A DNA stretch of 64,000 nucleotides from Pachyseris speciosa (GCA_016490735.1 JAEMWC010000005.1:955001-1019000), one strand, 5' to 3'. Shown: positions 1 through 19,874, numbered from the stretch's first letter. Numbers and translations are program-made. The notes: generated from the letters alone by a model not told the origin.

Positions 1-787
1 GGAAGACGCCATCTTGGGTTCAACTTCAACTGTGGAGGCATGGAACCAGTGTTTTGATACCTTGCGTTTGCATTTGCGTTTGCGTTGCCCTGTTTCACAC
101 TTGTGAAATGCAAGTGCAAATGCCAGCACAAGAAAATAATATTTTTTTTCCATTTCTTGTGTCGACGCTTCTGCATTTGTGTCGCATGTGTGAACCAGGC
201 TTCATACATAAAACTTAGATATTCCATGATTGAAGTCAACTGAACAACTGGATCCGACTGAGCTGGCAATGGGACTCAAAACTGTAAATTTATGTCAGTG
301 GTGTTCAATTTTGTTGGATTTCCCAACCCAATCAAACATAGTGAAAGAAATTTTAAAAATTTTAAAAGCTTTCAAGCCAGGCTGTCACATCAACCAGAAA
401 CTTGAATGTGTCAATCATTCAATTTATTTAAATGTCATTGTAGTCTAGCCGAGGATCACACTGTACTGTTATTTTCACATTATCGATTTCAGTTAAGTGA
501 GGCTGAAAATACATAAATCTAATCACAGTTCCCACTGGGGTTAGTATCTAAGCCATTAAGTAGTGCAATGAATTAAGAAATGTCCAAATGCTGGAAATTC
601 TTTCTGTTGGTTGTGTTTGGTTACCAAATTGAGTGTGATCGACTGGTCAATGAGTTATGTTGGGATTTTCACATAGATAACAAGAAATTCCTGCAGCCTC
701 CACTACATGGTTGTCAACTAAAATATACTTTCCTAATGATCAGACTCAGATTGTGAATGAAGTAGTTTCATTTATTTATGCCTTTAG
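1..787. other. POLE2 intron, no coding exon recognised
   Basis: This stretch precedes a clear splice acceptor (AG at 786-787) of the POLE2 exon and is therefore most simply an intron of that gene. I see no segment that translates to the upstream part of POLE2 and no recognised repeat. A 72-residue frame at 230-448 resembles nothing I know and lacks splice context. Confidence 0.55.
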
Positions 788-1984
788 GTGTTTCGAGAGA
801 GGTACAATATCTTGTATCAAAGAACCATGCGACATGAGCTGTTTTCGCCTGTAGTTGAGGGAGCCAATCAGAGCCAAGTGGCAGAGAAATTCTCCCTCAA
901 GCCAGTGGAGTTCCTGCTTGGGAGCACTTCTAATCTTGGGCAGCTGATAGTGCTTGGCATGATGACTCAAATCAAAGAAGGGAAATACTATCTTGAAGAC
1001 CCCACTGGTATAGTAGAACTCAACATGAAACAAGCTACCTTCCATACAGGTCTCTATACTGAAAACTGCTTTGTGCTTGCGGAAGGGACTTATGAAGATG
1101 GTGTGTTCAACATCAAAGCGTTGGGTTTCCCACCAGCAGAGCCTGGGCAAGTTACCAGAAACCACTTTGGAAACATCAACTTTTTTGGTGGACCTTCCTC
1201 TACCAGTGTGAAGGCATCAGCTAAGCTCAAAGCCATTGAGAGAGAGAACCATGATGCAATGTTTGTGATCCTGTCAGATGTCTGGCTGGACCAACCGAGG
1301 GTGTTGGAGAAGCTCCGAGCACTGTTCTCTGGCTATTCTGCTGTACCTCCAGCGTTGTTCATTCTGTGCGGAAACTTTACCTCCGAGCCTCATGGGCCCA
1401 GCCACTATCACACCCTGAAGCAGTCATTCCAAGCATTTGCCAAACTGGTGGCGGAGTTTCCACCGCTGATTGAGAACAGCCGCTTTGTGTTTGTACCTGG
1501 CCCCCAAGATCCAGGACCAGGAAACATCCTTCCCAGACCACCAATCCCTTCAATTTTTACCTCACCTGTGACAGACAAAATCCCTCTTAGTATCTTCACA
1601 ACCAATCCTTGCCGAATTCAGTATTGCACACAGGAAATCATTGTGTTTCGAGAAGACCTTGTGAACAAAATGTGTCGTAACTCAATTAACCTGCCAAAAG
1701 ACTTGAAAGACATTCCTGTCCAGTTGATGAAAACCATCCTTGCACAGGGTCATCTCTGCCCCATCCCACCCCATGTAAGGCCCATGTACTGGACTCAGGA
1801 CCACTCCCTCAGGGTGTATCCTGTACCAGACGTGATCATATTGGCTGACAAATATGATCCTTACACATGCTCAAGCTTGGATTGTGTTTGTACAAATCCC
1901 AGTTCCTTTGCTAGAAATGAGTTTGCATTTAAAGTGTATTGGCCATCAACCAGGGAACTTGAAGACTGTAAAATTACTGACTAA
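788..1984 (+). CDS. POLE2: DNA polymerase epsilon subunit 2, last coding exon (partial gene)
   Basis: This exon encodes 398 residues and a stop, the C-terminal three quarters of a family that is usually about 530 residues. It is the B subunit of the leading-strand polymerase, acting in the nucleus as a scaffold for the catalytic subunit. The frame runs from the OB-fold region ([12 protein letters not shown]) into the inactive calcineurin-like phosphoesterase domain: [34 protein letters not shown], then [12 protein letters not shown] and [12 protein letters not shown], and near the end [15 protein letters not shown]. These match POLE2 along their length. The exon opens at 788 after AG; the first codon is GTG (Val), so this is not a translation start. 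The N-terminal helical domain lies upstream of the window. No frameshift or stop interrupts the frame. Confidence 0.96.
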   Translation: MFRERYNILYQRTMRHELFSPVVEGANQSQVAEKFSLKPVEFLLGSTSNLGQLIVLGMMTQIKEGKYYLEDPTGIVELNMKQATFHTGLYTENCFVLAEGTYEDGVFNIKALGFPPAEPGQVTRNHFGNINFFGGPSSTSVKASAKLKAIERENHDAMFVILSDVWLDQPRVLEKLRALFSGYSAVPPALFILCGNFTSEPHGPSHYHTLKQSFQAFAKLVAEFPPLIENSRFVFVPGPQDPGPGNILPRPPIPSIFTSPVTDKIPLSIFTTNPCRIQYCTQEIIVFREDLVNKMCRNSINLPKDLKDIPVQLMKTILAQGHLCPIPPHVRPMYWTQDHSLRVYPVPDVIILADKYDPYTCSSLDCVCTNPSSFARNEFAFKVYWPSTRELEDCKITD

Positions 1985-2637
1985 AAAGAACACAACAGAG
2001 TCATGTATGTAATGAGGACATTCAATCTTTTGGAAAGTAGGTAGAATATGAGCTTAATCTCTGGGTCCAGTTGTTTCAAAGCCATTTGCTGTTATCCTGC
2101 TGATTGCAGGCTGTGGACAGGTCTTTACTTTTGTAAATAATAATACTGAAATAACATTGTGAAACAGACAATAAACAAAACAATTAGGTTTTTGCTGAAG
2201 TTATGATGATAGGCTTTTCATTTTCCTTGTATTGGTTTCTGATTTTTTCTTGGTTACTAAGATGCCTTTAAAATTTGCAGCTAACTGTCTTGAACACTGC
2301 AATGTAGGTAAAAAAAACCTTGGGATACTTATTGACGTCTGCAAAGGAGGCTATATCAACCCATGCTTACTAACTGGACATTTGGATGCATCTATCTCTT
2401 GTTCTCCTTTTAGTCCTTCTCTCAACCCCCCTCCCCCCCCCCCCTCCCCACCCTTCTACCCCGCAGGAAATATTGCAACATTTTAGGCTCCCATGGACAA
2501 TAATTTCTTGCTTTGTAACCATCAAAATTCAACACTGCAAACAAATTATTCAACATTGCAGAAATGTCCCAAGAAGTATGACCCACATTGTGCATATGCT
2601 GCTATTACCATCCAAGGTATGAGTGTTTGTAAAACCC
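1985..2637 (+). other. POLE2 3' UTR and downstream sequence
   Basis: The POLE2 stop is followed by AT-rich sequence with an AATAAA polyadenylation signal at 2170-2175. A C-rich tract at about 2427-2450 (near-homopolymeric C) follows. Nothing else is recognised before the tandem repeat at 2638. Confidence 0.6.
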
Positions 2638-3284
2638 TTTATTATATGACTGGCTTTTTCAGCGGTCAAGATGAATCAATTCTCCTGCTGTGATGGGCTA
2701 TTCGTGAGGTCAAGATGGAGCCATCTTGACTGCTCGGGATAGCCAGTTCGTCCCGCGTTTTACTGTCTTCCAGTAGCATCCTTTGAGTCATATAATCCTT
2801 TATTGACCAAGCTTGTTTGGTCAAGATGGTGGGATATTGGCCTCGTTCTTTTTTTGTGTGTTTATGGACCTCGACTTCGCCTCAGTCCATAAACATGCAA
2901 AAAAAAAGAACTTGGCCAATATCCCGCCATCTTGACCTCACGCTTGGTCAATAACCCATATTTATTATATGACTGGCTCTTTCAGCTATCAAGATGAATC
3001 AATTCTCCTGCTATGATTGGCTACCCGCAAGGTCAAGACGGAGCCATCTTGACCGCTCAGGATAGCCCGTTCGCCCCGCGTTTTACAGTCTTTAAATAGC
3101 GTCCTTTGAATCATATAATAAATCCTTTATTGACCAAGCTTGTTCGGTCAAGATGGCGGGATATTGGCCTCGTTCTTCTTTCACGTGTTTATGGACCTCG
3201 ACTTTGTCTCGGTCCATAAACACGCAAAAAAAGAACTTGGCCAATATCCCGCCATCTTGACCTCACGCTTGGCCAATAACCCAT
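2638..3284. repeat. Two tandem 323-bp units, each with a foldback
   Basis: The sequence starting TTTATTATATGACTGGCT at 2638 recurs at 2961, giving a period of 323 bp and two diverged copies. The right half of each unit is a foldback: CAAGATGGNGGGATATTGGCC is followed about 80 nt later by its complement GGCCAATATCCCGCCATCTTG. Further short inverted matches occur around GGTCAAGA(T/C)GGAGCCATCTTGAC. No coding potential. It is probably a MITE that was duplicated in tandem. Confidence 0.8.
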
Positions 3285-3985
3285 ATGTATGGTGTGAAAT
3301 CTTGTGTTTGGATATGGCTTTGTGTTTTTAAAACCAATAAACTGGTCTCAACCCTGCAGCTAAGGTTTTCTTTGAAAAGCCTTTTTATAACATTTTGATC
3401 TGGAGTGTGAATAAAGGAAAAGTGTGCTTTTCTATATCATTTTTTGTGCATATGCCACCTATCAATGTGCAAATCCTAACAGTATGTAGGATGTTAAAAT
3501 TGGGCATGGGGTGGGGTTTTGACATTTACTTTAAAAAAATGTCAAATTCCCCAACTCCAGGACAACACGGGGTTTAAGTGCGGGGTGGTAAAAAAATCAA
3601 ATCAAAAATCAAACTGATCAAAATCACTACCCTGGGGACTTCACATACAATCAAAATCCCTACCCTGGGGACAGACCTCACAATCAAATTCCTGTTACCT
3701 TTATTATAGTATATTATACCAACAACTTCTTTTAAATTAAAACGTCGTTTCACCTTAGCGTCATAATATGTAACACCCTGATGAAGGAAGGCTGTGCCTC
3801 CCGAAATATTGGTTTAAATATATATATTCCTTGCCGTGTAACCGGCCTTTCTTGTTTTTTACCGTTTTCTAGTTTACAATTTTATAGCTGGTTAGATCTA
3901 TTACAGGATCCGGCTCTTTTATTTTGCAACGGTGATCCTTGCTAAAGTAATTCCCGTGGTTAACCCGACCTCCCATCCCTTGGGC
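3285..3985. other. Intergenic; short repeats and a hammerhead-like motif
   Basis: No gene is seen. At about 3600-3690 a phrase like ATCNCTACCCTGGGGAC occurs twice. At 3778-3811 the order CTGATGA, an imperfect stem (GGAAGGC/GCCTCC), then CGAAA recalls the conserved core found in the terminal regions of some Penelope-like elements, but no matching stem I or cleavage triplet was found. Confidence 0.35.
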
Positions 3986-4646
3986 TTAAGGGGGGACTAA
4001 CTTAACTGCAAAATGAACTAACATTGTTGCTACGGAAAGTTCCCAATGCTCATATCTTGGAAACCCTAACTTGCACAGGCAAGCTGTCTGGCTATGTTTT
4101 TACAATCAAAAAGGTTTACAAGATTTTCGAGTCACAACCATATTTGGTAAGTCACGTGACCAGAACAGAAAAAGGCCTAAAACTCGAGTGGCGTACACTT
4201 CTGGATATCGAAAATGGTGCCAATGGTTAACAATCGCCAAGGTGCAAAACTCTACGTATCAATTTTTGGAAATTCGCATTTTTCTGAGATTTATGACGTC
4301 ATAAGCACGCAAATTCATACCATTTCGTCATTATCATTGCAGTTATGTACGTTAACAACAATTGCTTACGTAGGCTGGTAAAGAAGGCTGGAATATCTCC
4401 GATTGGCAAAAAAAAATCGGAACTTCACATAATTTTCTTCAAGTTTTAGGGATTTTTCTCTCTAAGGCGCGGTTGGGGCCTGGGGCAAGTTACGCATGCG
4501 CAATAGCAATTTATTAATTTTAAATGTTCACCTCTTCGCACGTTTCACCAATACAGTGGCAAAAACACCGAAAAACTGTGTTTTACAAATACAGTCCGCA
4601 AAAATCCAACAACGCTAAGTCTGTAGTTAAGTTAGTCCCCCCTTAA
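3986..4646. mobile_element. TTAA-flanked MITE with about 25-bp TIRs
   Basis: The left end reads TTAAGGGGGGACTAACTTAA and the right end is its reverse complement (TTAAGTTAGTCCCCCCTTAA), with single-base differences just inside. The duplicated TTAA at both ends fits the piggyBac/Kolobok style of integration. The 661-bp interior has no transposase. It contains an E-box palindrome CACGTG at about 4155. It lies about 135 bp upstream of the PH-domain gene start and could contribute to its promoter, which is inference. Confidence 0.7.
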
Positions 4647-4780
4647 AATTTTAAGCCGGAAGATTGCGTCATTGAATGATGCATCAACACGTCACGCTAA
4701 CACCATTCATGTCTGTTTATAGTCACTCTACGTCACGAGGGCCTCTACACTTCTGTTTATACTAAGAAAATTTGTGAAAC

Positions 4781-12338
<7,558 letters not shown>

Positions 12339-14450
12339 ATGGCAGCAAGTCAACCTATTGTCACATTATTGTATTTTATTTATTAATAAATAAAATATAT
12401 AAAGCACTTACTGCAAACCCTGATGGGTTTGCTTTAAGTGGGGATCTGGCTTTATAATTCAGATTTCTCAGACCAATAAATATTGTGGTGTACGATTATA
12501 TAGTTTGCTATTTATTTTGTGATCTTAGAGCTTGAAACTAGAGAGGTTAATGCCTAAGGCTACAAAGACCTGTTGGTAAAACAGAGGAACTATTGAAGTT
12601 TGAATTCAATTTGTTTCAATCAGTTTTGAGCCAAACATCATGAACTAATACTGATGATTACAAAAAGGGGAGTACATTTCTAGTGTGATAACCTGTCTTG
12701 TATGCCAATAAGGGCATAATTACTTGGAGAGTTATGAATTCTGTTTACTGCAGAGAGCACTGCACATAACTGGAAGTTACTATGGTATTCTATTAGCTTT
12801 TAGTATAAATCTACTAACATTCTATCACAAATCCCAATCTCTGATTGGCTACACTACTCGCTATCTATTTAAACAATAGAGTGTTTCTGTCGAGGAACTA
12901 TCGGCTGATAGTTGCCCGGCGGAAATTTGATGTTCTTAAAACAAATATGCTAGTTTTAAGAACATCAAATTTCCAAGGGGCAACTATCAGACCGATAGTT
13001 CCGAGACATAAACACTCTATTGTTTTAATTTTTCACCACTAAATTTTCTTCCGCGCACCACTTCAAAAACTTCAAAAAACAATGCGCCACAAAAAAAAAA
13101 AACTTCAAAACGCTTGTTTAGTAGCAAAAATTTTTCACAGACAACTACTATCCATCCGGGTATTTTCTTCGGACGGGCACTATGGGCTGATAGTGTCTCT
13201 CCGCGGATGACCACTATCACGTCACATGATCAGTTTAAACCAATAAGAATCGGAGAAAATTTAGTGGTGAACTATAATCTGTGATAGACAGTGAGTAGCA
13301 GTGGTCAACAAAATGGTAGCCACTTCTTCACTTGTAAAGTGTCTGCAAGTCCTAAGGATTTAGATAATTTACTTGTTAAGTTTTGAATGACTAGTAGATT
13401 TATACTAAAACAATTACATTATTTGCTCTTGATTTCTATGTGTGATATCTGATTTGGGCTGTGCAGTATTTTTAAACTGTAAAATAAGTGTTAGAGTTGT
13501 AAGTAGTAATGATGAACAAATACAGTCAGCCAATGACACAATGACAGAGTGAACGGAGCCTTGGGCAATAAGCTACATGTATTAATTTTCTCCAGTGACT
13601 GCAATGTATAAAAAAAGATTGTTAAGTTATCAGACAGAGCCCTTGTTGTTAGTACTACATGGCAATCAGTTCCATATTTCAACACAAGCATAAAATATAC
13701 CAGGCAGCCATCTGTTGAATAACTTTACCTGACTGGCAGATATGAGCTATAATAGTCACCATAATGACAGGCCAACTTCTGTAATAATTAAAGCCTAAAC
13801 CATGGACAGCAAGGGGACAGAATGGATGCTGTTAGCTGTAACATGCAGAATTTCGCATATTATAGAGGTGACGCATGAGATGAAGAATATTATTCCAATT
13901 GTTTTAGTTTCGCACCTTCATTTAAAGGATCCCCCCTTTCTGGAACACTTGGTGGAATGCCTGATATAATTATTACAGATAATTATGAAGCACCAAATGG
14001 CAAATTCCCACAGGAAACAAGAGAAGTGACTGTACTTTGCCAGTATTGTTGTTCCAAAAAGATGTCATACACTTCCCACTTCCTGTTATAGTACCCCCTC
14101 CCACTTCAAGGAATTTTCAGTGACCTTGTGCAGGGTAGATATGGGAATGTGGGAATGACCAATTACTCACAAAAGGGTCAGTGCAACAGATAGATCTTCA
14201 CCTTCAGCATTATAGGCAAGTTATTCTCACTGAATTTATTGTATTAATTAGTTTGGAAACAAAACTGTGCTAGTAAGGGTTGGAGCAAAGTGTACAAAAC
14301 TCAAATAAATAAGTAGGCAGTGTTGTGTGTGGGGATGAAGTGTAGTAAAAATACTAATGTATGACTTTGCAGTTCTGTATTTGAAAGATATGATTCAGAC
14401 TTCACACTACAACAAAGCGAAGATGTTTAGCAATTTTATGCCAGTTCAAA
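12339..14450. other. Convergent intergenic region
   Basis: This lies between the 3' end of the PH-domain gene and the 3' end of THUMPD3. Polyadenylation-like AATAAA signals follow 12385. The only structured part is the hairpin repeat at 12871-13025 and its flanks. No exon is recognised. Confidence 0.6.
12871..13025. repeat. Hairpin repeat with about 75-bp arms
   Basis: AACAATAGAGTGTTTCTGTC at the left is mirrored by GACATAAACACTCTATTGTT at the right. Inner blocks GAACTATCGG, AGTTGCC and AAATTTGATGTTCTTAAAAC are mirrored too, around a loop near 12947. Flanking sequence repeats CACCACTAAATTTTC-like and CTATCAG-like phrases, so the hairpin is probably the core of a larger MITE (about 12820-13290). 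Confidence 0.8.
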
Positions 14451-16613
14451 TTATATCTTTCTTGTCCTGGAAAGAGTGTATATACCCGCTTTGAGGCCAC
14501 CCATGTTGATCCATAAAGTCAAGTCCTTTTTCCAGTGCACTGTTCTGTTAAGAACTTGGCCCATCACTCTCTTGTCCTGTGTCAGTAGCACAGCCCTACC
14601 ACTTCCAGTGCAACACACCCGTGCCATTTCTTCAAGTGCCTTTGGGTATAATTTCCAGTTCTCATGCTTAGATCCACTCTTCTTTCCAAATGGCAAATCA
14701 GAAATAAAAACATCAACACTGTTGGATTTGAGGGGAAGATTGCATACATCCCACTGGAACACATCAAGTGGGAGAGTTCTCCTGTCAAGAAAAGTTATCA
14801 TGGCACTTGGATTACCATCCAATCAGTCTTGTTTTTGTTTCCAAGATAAAACTGGTAACTGATTTACTAGTGAACTACAGTGTACTTAGATCTTTCAGAC
14901 ATTTCCAAATTATAATTAATTTTTAATTATTAATTTTCTAGTGTCGGTTAATCCCTGGAAAAGTGAGGAAAATACCTCCACATCGTAGCCTCAATTTCAG
15001 CTGTCTTCTTGACTCTCTCCCTTTCTTATGACTGAGGGATCAAGAAGAGGGCAAAAGTCACGCTATCCACACCAATCAATCCTTGGAAAGGTTCTTCCAA
15101 ACCCCAAGTAAATATTGTACAACCATTAAAACTGGTCTTTCAGCTAGTGGCATATATAGCATACTGAGTCCTCGTAAGTTTCTTTGTTCACCATTTTTTG
15201 GAAAGAGCTCATTTTTGGCTTACAAACTACTATCCCACAGTTTATTTGAGAAACATGGCATCATCATCTCCTGAAATTTGATTGCAGCTTTAACTCCCCT
15301 CCCCACCTCCCCAAAAGAAAGAAATTAAAATCAACCCAAAATCACAATAGAACTGTATATGAACACCCCTTTCCCTTCATACGTAAGTTCCAGTACTGTC
15401 CTAATGATACTATGTGAGTTGGCCCAGAAAAACACCTTAAAAGTTTGTAAAAAAAAAAGCAACCTAAAATACACTACATCTTGATTATACCCCTAGTCCT
15501 GCAAGTGTTTATTCCCTTGCAGCACCAGGGCTGTTCTCTAGCAGTGCCCGATGCCCCCTGGCAACTTCCTTTTGCCTTTGGGCAGCAAGGAATTCTTAGT
15601 TCTTGCATAAAATTTAAATGCCGGGCACCCTAGATTTCAAAGGTTCAGAGTTTTGGGCTCCCAAGATGTTTTCTTAGACCATAGCCTTGAGCACTTACTT
15701 TTCAAGAAGCTGTTGTTCTGCCACACTCTGGACATTTGCCAAAGTTCTGGGAGGAGCCAGCTCATGATGGTCTCCACATAAGTGTGCAGATGTAGGCCAG
15801 TTCAGCACAGCTTCAATGGGGATAGACCCACCGCCACACATAGGGTCACAAACAACTTCACCTGTCAGAAAAATCCAAGTGGACGGCCTCAGTTACACAG
15901 TGAACAAAAAGCAAACTAAATCCACTTTTGAGAATAGATACGGCATCTGTGAATAGCACTTGCTCATATTGAGTAGCTAAATTTTAGCAAATATTGGTGC
16001 TAATGTCAACAGAGCTACATATAGAAACAAGAATACTACCCACAATCACAGCCAGGATCACTTCAGCTCTTTTGCCATCAATGCTGCAAGTCTAACTTAA
16101 AACATCTGGGGAAAATCCCCACCCTCTGCTCCTTAATGAGGCCTTCCAAGGGTTGATCTGGTGTCGCTTTGTTGCTTGTTTACAACTCTGTCTCTCGCTT
16201 GATTTGTTACAAGGGACAAATTCCACTGACGCAAAGAAAACAAAGAGGAATGAAAAGTGAATTGTCCCTGTTGCAAACTGTCGCACTTTTTCTGCCAATT
16301 TCTGTCAGTTGTCAGTGTTTTGGGAGAAGATTGCTACCTGCTTTCAGAGCCATGTCACGTGTCGCTTCAACCCCTTGGAAGGCCTCCTTAATGACAGCCA
16401 TGACAACATTAAAGGAGTTTGTTTACAGTGTTGCCAATGGAGACCTTAAGATCTGAGCAACAAGAACAAGATTGAATACAATTTCAAACCAGAGATACCA
16501 CCAAAACACATGCAGCCCGTTCCAATCTGTTGTTGACAAGCAGAAAGGAGACTGCACTCATAATAGGTCTGTATGGCTTTATCATCTTGGTTTTATTGTT
16601 GTTATTATTATTA

Positions 16614-16646
<33 letters not shown>

Positions 16647-19600
16647 CATTTTCCCACAAATTCGTTATAACAGGGTTTTGTTTGTAACAAATTCCTGTTA
16701 TAAAAAGCCCATAACCAGTCCCCTAGTGCACCATTATATCGAGTCCTTCTTCACCAATGATGAAAAGTCATAATAACATCAAAAGCATTGCTTCAGCTCC
16801 CACCTGGCTGGATGTTTGCGAGCTGCAGCATGCAGTAAGCTATTGAGGACTTCAATGTTGTTGGACCAAAGTGAGAAATGTTTCTTTTTCCTCTGCTTTC
16901 CTTTGTTAACGAAATACCAACAACAACGTTATTGTTCACAATATTGAGTAGAACTTCGATGTCTGGATTGCTCAGGTCCACTCGCCAACCCAAAAAGTCA
17001 TTTATCCCTCCTCCAAACTTTGCTGCTGCCTCAGGAGATGAGAAGCTGTGGTTATTACCAGTTCGAGTACATGTGACACGGAATCGAGGCAAGGTGGATA
17101 TATCTTCATTTCCAGGAGGTTTACTTCTTGTCTGACTTTCATCAAACTGGGGGAGGAAAGTATAAAATACTTAGAAGTCCCAGTGAAGATTTTTTCAGAT
17201 ACAACAAAGATGTACAACTACAATCATCCTCTGTTTCACAGTCTGTGATAAAATTACATAAAATCAAGCCTTCTGCTCTAATTTATGTCCCAAGAAACAG
17301 TTCAAGTGTCTAGTGTCCCCAGGGCAAAACAAAGAGAGGCTGCTCCAAAACGTCTTGGCGGTGAACTGTTAAGGGCAAGTGCAGGAGACTTACTTATGAT
17401 CTTACCCCATGGGCGTGGCAAAGAACCAAGCAAAGTGGTACGAACTGACATGGCCTTTTACACCACCTGCAGGTGTAATAAGGATGATGATGACAAAACA
17501 GTGCTTTCATCTGACTTAGCAGAACTTAGTTAAAAAGGAAATGAGTAGAAAATGTTTAAAAATTACATGGATTGGTCTGCCACTTCATGCTTGTCAATGG
17601 ATTATAGGTGACTGTGGATAAACAGTTGGAAATACAAACTTTGCCTGCAAATTCTATGTTGAAAATTGGCCATCCAGTGTTACAGTTGAGGAACAAATTA
17701 CCTCAGTCTGAAATTCAACATTGTCAGGGCAGTGCTCTCTGGCAGTGCCCGGTGGCCCCTTGCAACTTACCTTTGCTGTTGGAAGACAAAGAAATCTTAA
17801 GGCCCATTTGTCAGGTGCTTTTGGCGCACAACTCAATGTAATTGCACATGTAAAGTAGGTGTGATTTCAGCACAATTTTAGTGCAATTTGTCACTATAAT
17901 ATCGCAGCGGTTTCCCACTTAATGAAAACTTGATGCAATTTTGCTGCAATAATTATTTTTTTGATAAAACCATGTTTCATGAGTTGCATCTCAAATTGCA
18001 GTGCAAAATTACATGAAATTCCACCTAGTTTCCACTTGTATCCAGTTGTGCAAAAAAAAAAAACGCCTGTGTTAACAGGCCTTTAGTGTTCGCACAAAAT
18101 TTAAGAAATGGGCACCCTAGATTTCAAAGGTTCAGAGTTTTGGGCTCCCAAAAATTTTTCCTAGAGTGCAGTCTTGCTATTATACAAGTTGCCCATGGAT
18201 AAATAGTTACGAAAGACATTAACAACCTTGAATTCCAGCAAACTGATTTTCTTCTCTCCTTTTATTTCTTATAATTTCAACATTTCATCATCACAAGACT
18301 ACACTCAGAGAAACATAAAGAACAACAAATTTGGATTATAGGCATTCAGAAGTGACCTATGTTCTTGAATTAACTGACATATCTTTGCCGTCTTGCCTTA
18401 CATTTCAAAAGCAGTACATCAATATTCAGCAAATAGATACATCAAGACGTTCCTAATAATACCAATTTTGAATCCACAATCATGTTTGCCCTCATTCTCC
18501 TTTATCAGGTTCATTTTATTTTTTAATGTAGGCCAGGTGACAAAGATCCATTGACACTGCAGTTACATGGAAAGAGCACCTTAAAGTTTGCAGAATGGTT
18601 AAATTTGAAGTCATATCTTTTAATATCGTCAACAAGTAGTCCCACCAATGCAACTCCACAAATTTTACAGACATTTGTATTAAAATGGCCAAACATTGCT
18701 TATTATCTACAGAGTCAAATGTCTGTAAAATTTTGAGACTTCACGGAACTATACCTTCGCAATATCAAAAGGTCCGACTATCAAACTTGGCCAGCTCCCT
18801 AATGCTAAGGTGCTCTTTCAAGCAGTGACAATGAATTTGTGAAAATCATATACTAAACTGAGAATGATCATCACAGTTATGAACACTACTTGAAGAAGTA
18901 GTCAAAAACAAGCCTGAAAAAAAAATCAGGCTTGTACGGGAGTCGAAAACACGACCTTTGCGATACCAGTGCAATGCTCTACCGACTAGGAGCTGGTCAT
19001 TTAGTTGGTTCGTAATATACATTGTACCTGTGAGTGATCCATGTGTGAGTCGGAATGAATATATGAAAATCATATAATTGTTTGAACTGCAGATTAAAGA
19101 ATGGAGATCAGAGAAATGATTATCGCAGTTATGAACAATACGTACTATAAGCAGTTCTTCAAGCAGTGTTAATAATCTGTCACCTAACTGATGTCAAAAC
19201 GTGATGTTACCATAAAGGGCTATTACCCATGATCCCTTAATTATTTAATATAACTGACGAAATTAAATGTTCTCCTACCACTCTTACCTTGTCTTCATCA
19301 CTATCTTCGTTGCTATGCTTTAGTCTTTTTGCTGGGGCTTCTGTGCTTTCGTCCTCAGTCAAACCCTTATCACTGCCATCTTCAACTGAATTGAGCTTGT
19401 CTTTATGGTTGGAACCATCTTCGTCGACTGCTGTCATTATTTCAGAGCTACAGATCTCACTTTTGAAAAGTATTCCTGAATACCCTGTAAACTGCTTCCA
19501 CAACGAAAGTCCCAATTTCCATTCCAGATCTTGAGATAGCTTGTAAAGCTTCTCAAGAATGTCTGGACTGTAGCAATCGAGTTGTTCGCTGTTTTCTGAA

Positions 19601-19809
19601 AATTCCTTCACCACAACAGAAAGGTGCTCCACCGACCTGAGAGTTTTCACTTCAGGTAACAAATTTACTGGAATTTCAAAATAAACACGGCCTCTTCCCT
19701 CCCTTATGGACTTACAGCCAAGTTTTTCTTTACACTCTTTCACAGCAACAGCTTCTAATCCTGTAGAAACAGTAGCACAAACGGTCACACGATTACACGC
19801 GTCCGCCAT
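14451..19809 (-). CDS. THUMPD3: THUMPD3, tRNA guanine-N2 methyltransferase, 4 exons
   Basis: Exons in gene order: 19809-19288, 17146-16804, 15861-15699 and 14781-14451. They join in frame to 452 residues (human about 507). THUMPD3 with TRMT112 makes N2-methylguanosine in the tRNA acceptor stem. The N-terminus has GLEAVAVKECKEKLG and RGRVYFEI, as in the family. An acidic low-conservation linker follows at about 130-190, then the THUMP part (LPRFRVTCTRTG, GGINDFLGWRVDLSNPDIEV, HFGPTTLKSSIAY). The Rossmann methyltransferase has SAM motif I DPMCGGGS near residue 294 and the catalytic-type motif DLPFG near 371. The start at 19809 has context AACATGG; another ATG six bases upstream is weaker. The linker is shorter than in vertebrates. 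The introns contain several MITEs and a SINE. Confidence 0.95.
15520..15672. repeat. Dispersed repeat, uninterrupted copy
   Basis: The phrases CAGTGCCCG(A/G)TG, GGGCACCCTAGATTTCAAAG and GTTCAGAGTTTTGGGCTCCC are shared with 17728-18155. This copy preserves the empty site (TTCTTAGTTCTTGC) where the other copy has an insertion. It lies in THUMPD3 intron 3, within 15 bp of the exon 3 donor. Confidence 0.75.
16139..16385. mobile_element. 247-bp hAT-type MITE with 8-bp target duplication
   Basis: The TIR AGGCCTTCCAAGGG is mirrored by CCCTTGGAAGGCCT. CCTTAATG immediately precedes (16131-16138) and immediately follows (16386-16393), an exact 8-bp duplication as made by hAT transposases. Relatives are at 44335-44577 and a fragment at 7505. 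It is in THUMPD3 intron 2. Confidence 0.85.
16598..16644. repeat. (ATT)n microsatellite
   Basis: A nearly pure ATT run lies in THUMPD3 intron 2, with a single TTAATT interruption. Confidence 0.9.
17728..18155. repeat. Dispersed repeat, copy split by a MITE
   Basis: Its left part (17728-17799) and right part (18083-18155) align with the continuous copy at 15520-15672. The break coincides exactly with the inserted element at 17800-18082. It lies in THUMPD3 intron 1. Confidence 0.75.
17800..18082. mobile_element. 283-bp Harbinger-type MITE, TSD TTA
   Basis: The ends begin AGGCC and finish GGCCT, with imperfect inner similarity (CATTTGTCAGG against the complement of CCTGTGTTAACAGG). TTA stands directly on both sides (17797-17799 and 18083-18085), and the uninterrupted copy at 15.5 kb has a single TTA there. 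A 3-bp TTA duplication is typical of PIF/Harbinger elements. Confidence 0.75.
18900..19015 (-). mobile_element. tRNA-like SINE head
   Basis: On the minus strand a tRNA-like module has an A-box-like TCGGTAGAGCATTGCACTGG and a B-box-like TTTTCGACTCC, followed by CAAGCCTGA, a T run and CAGGCTTG (a terminator-like hairpin). GAAAATCATATA-like sequence occurs on both sides (18840 and 19063), possibly a target duplication. It lies in THUMPD3 intron 1. Confidence 0.6.
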
Positions 19810-19874
19810 GTTCATAAAAATCGTGAGTTTCCACTTCGTGTAAGAAGTCACGTGGAGCAAGGCTGCCTTCCAAG

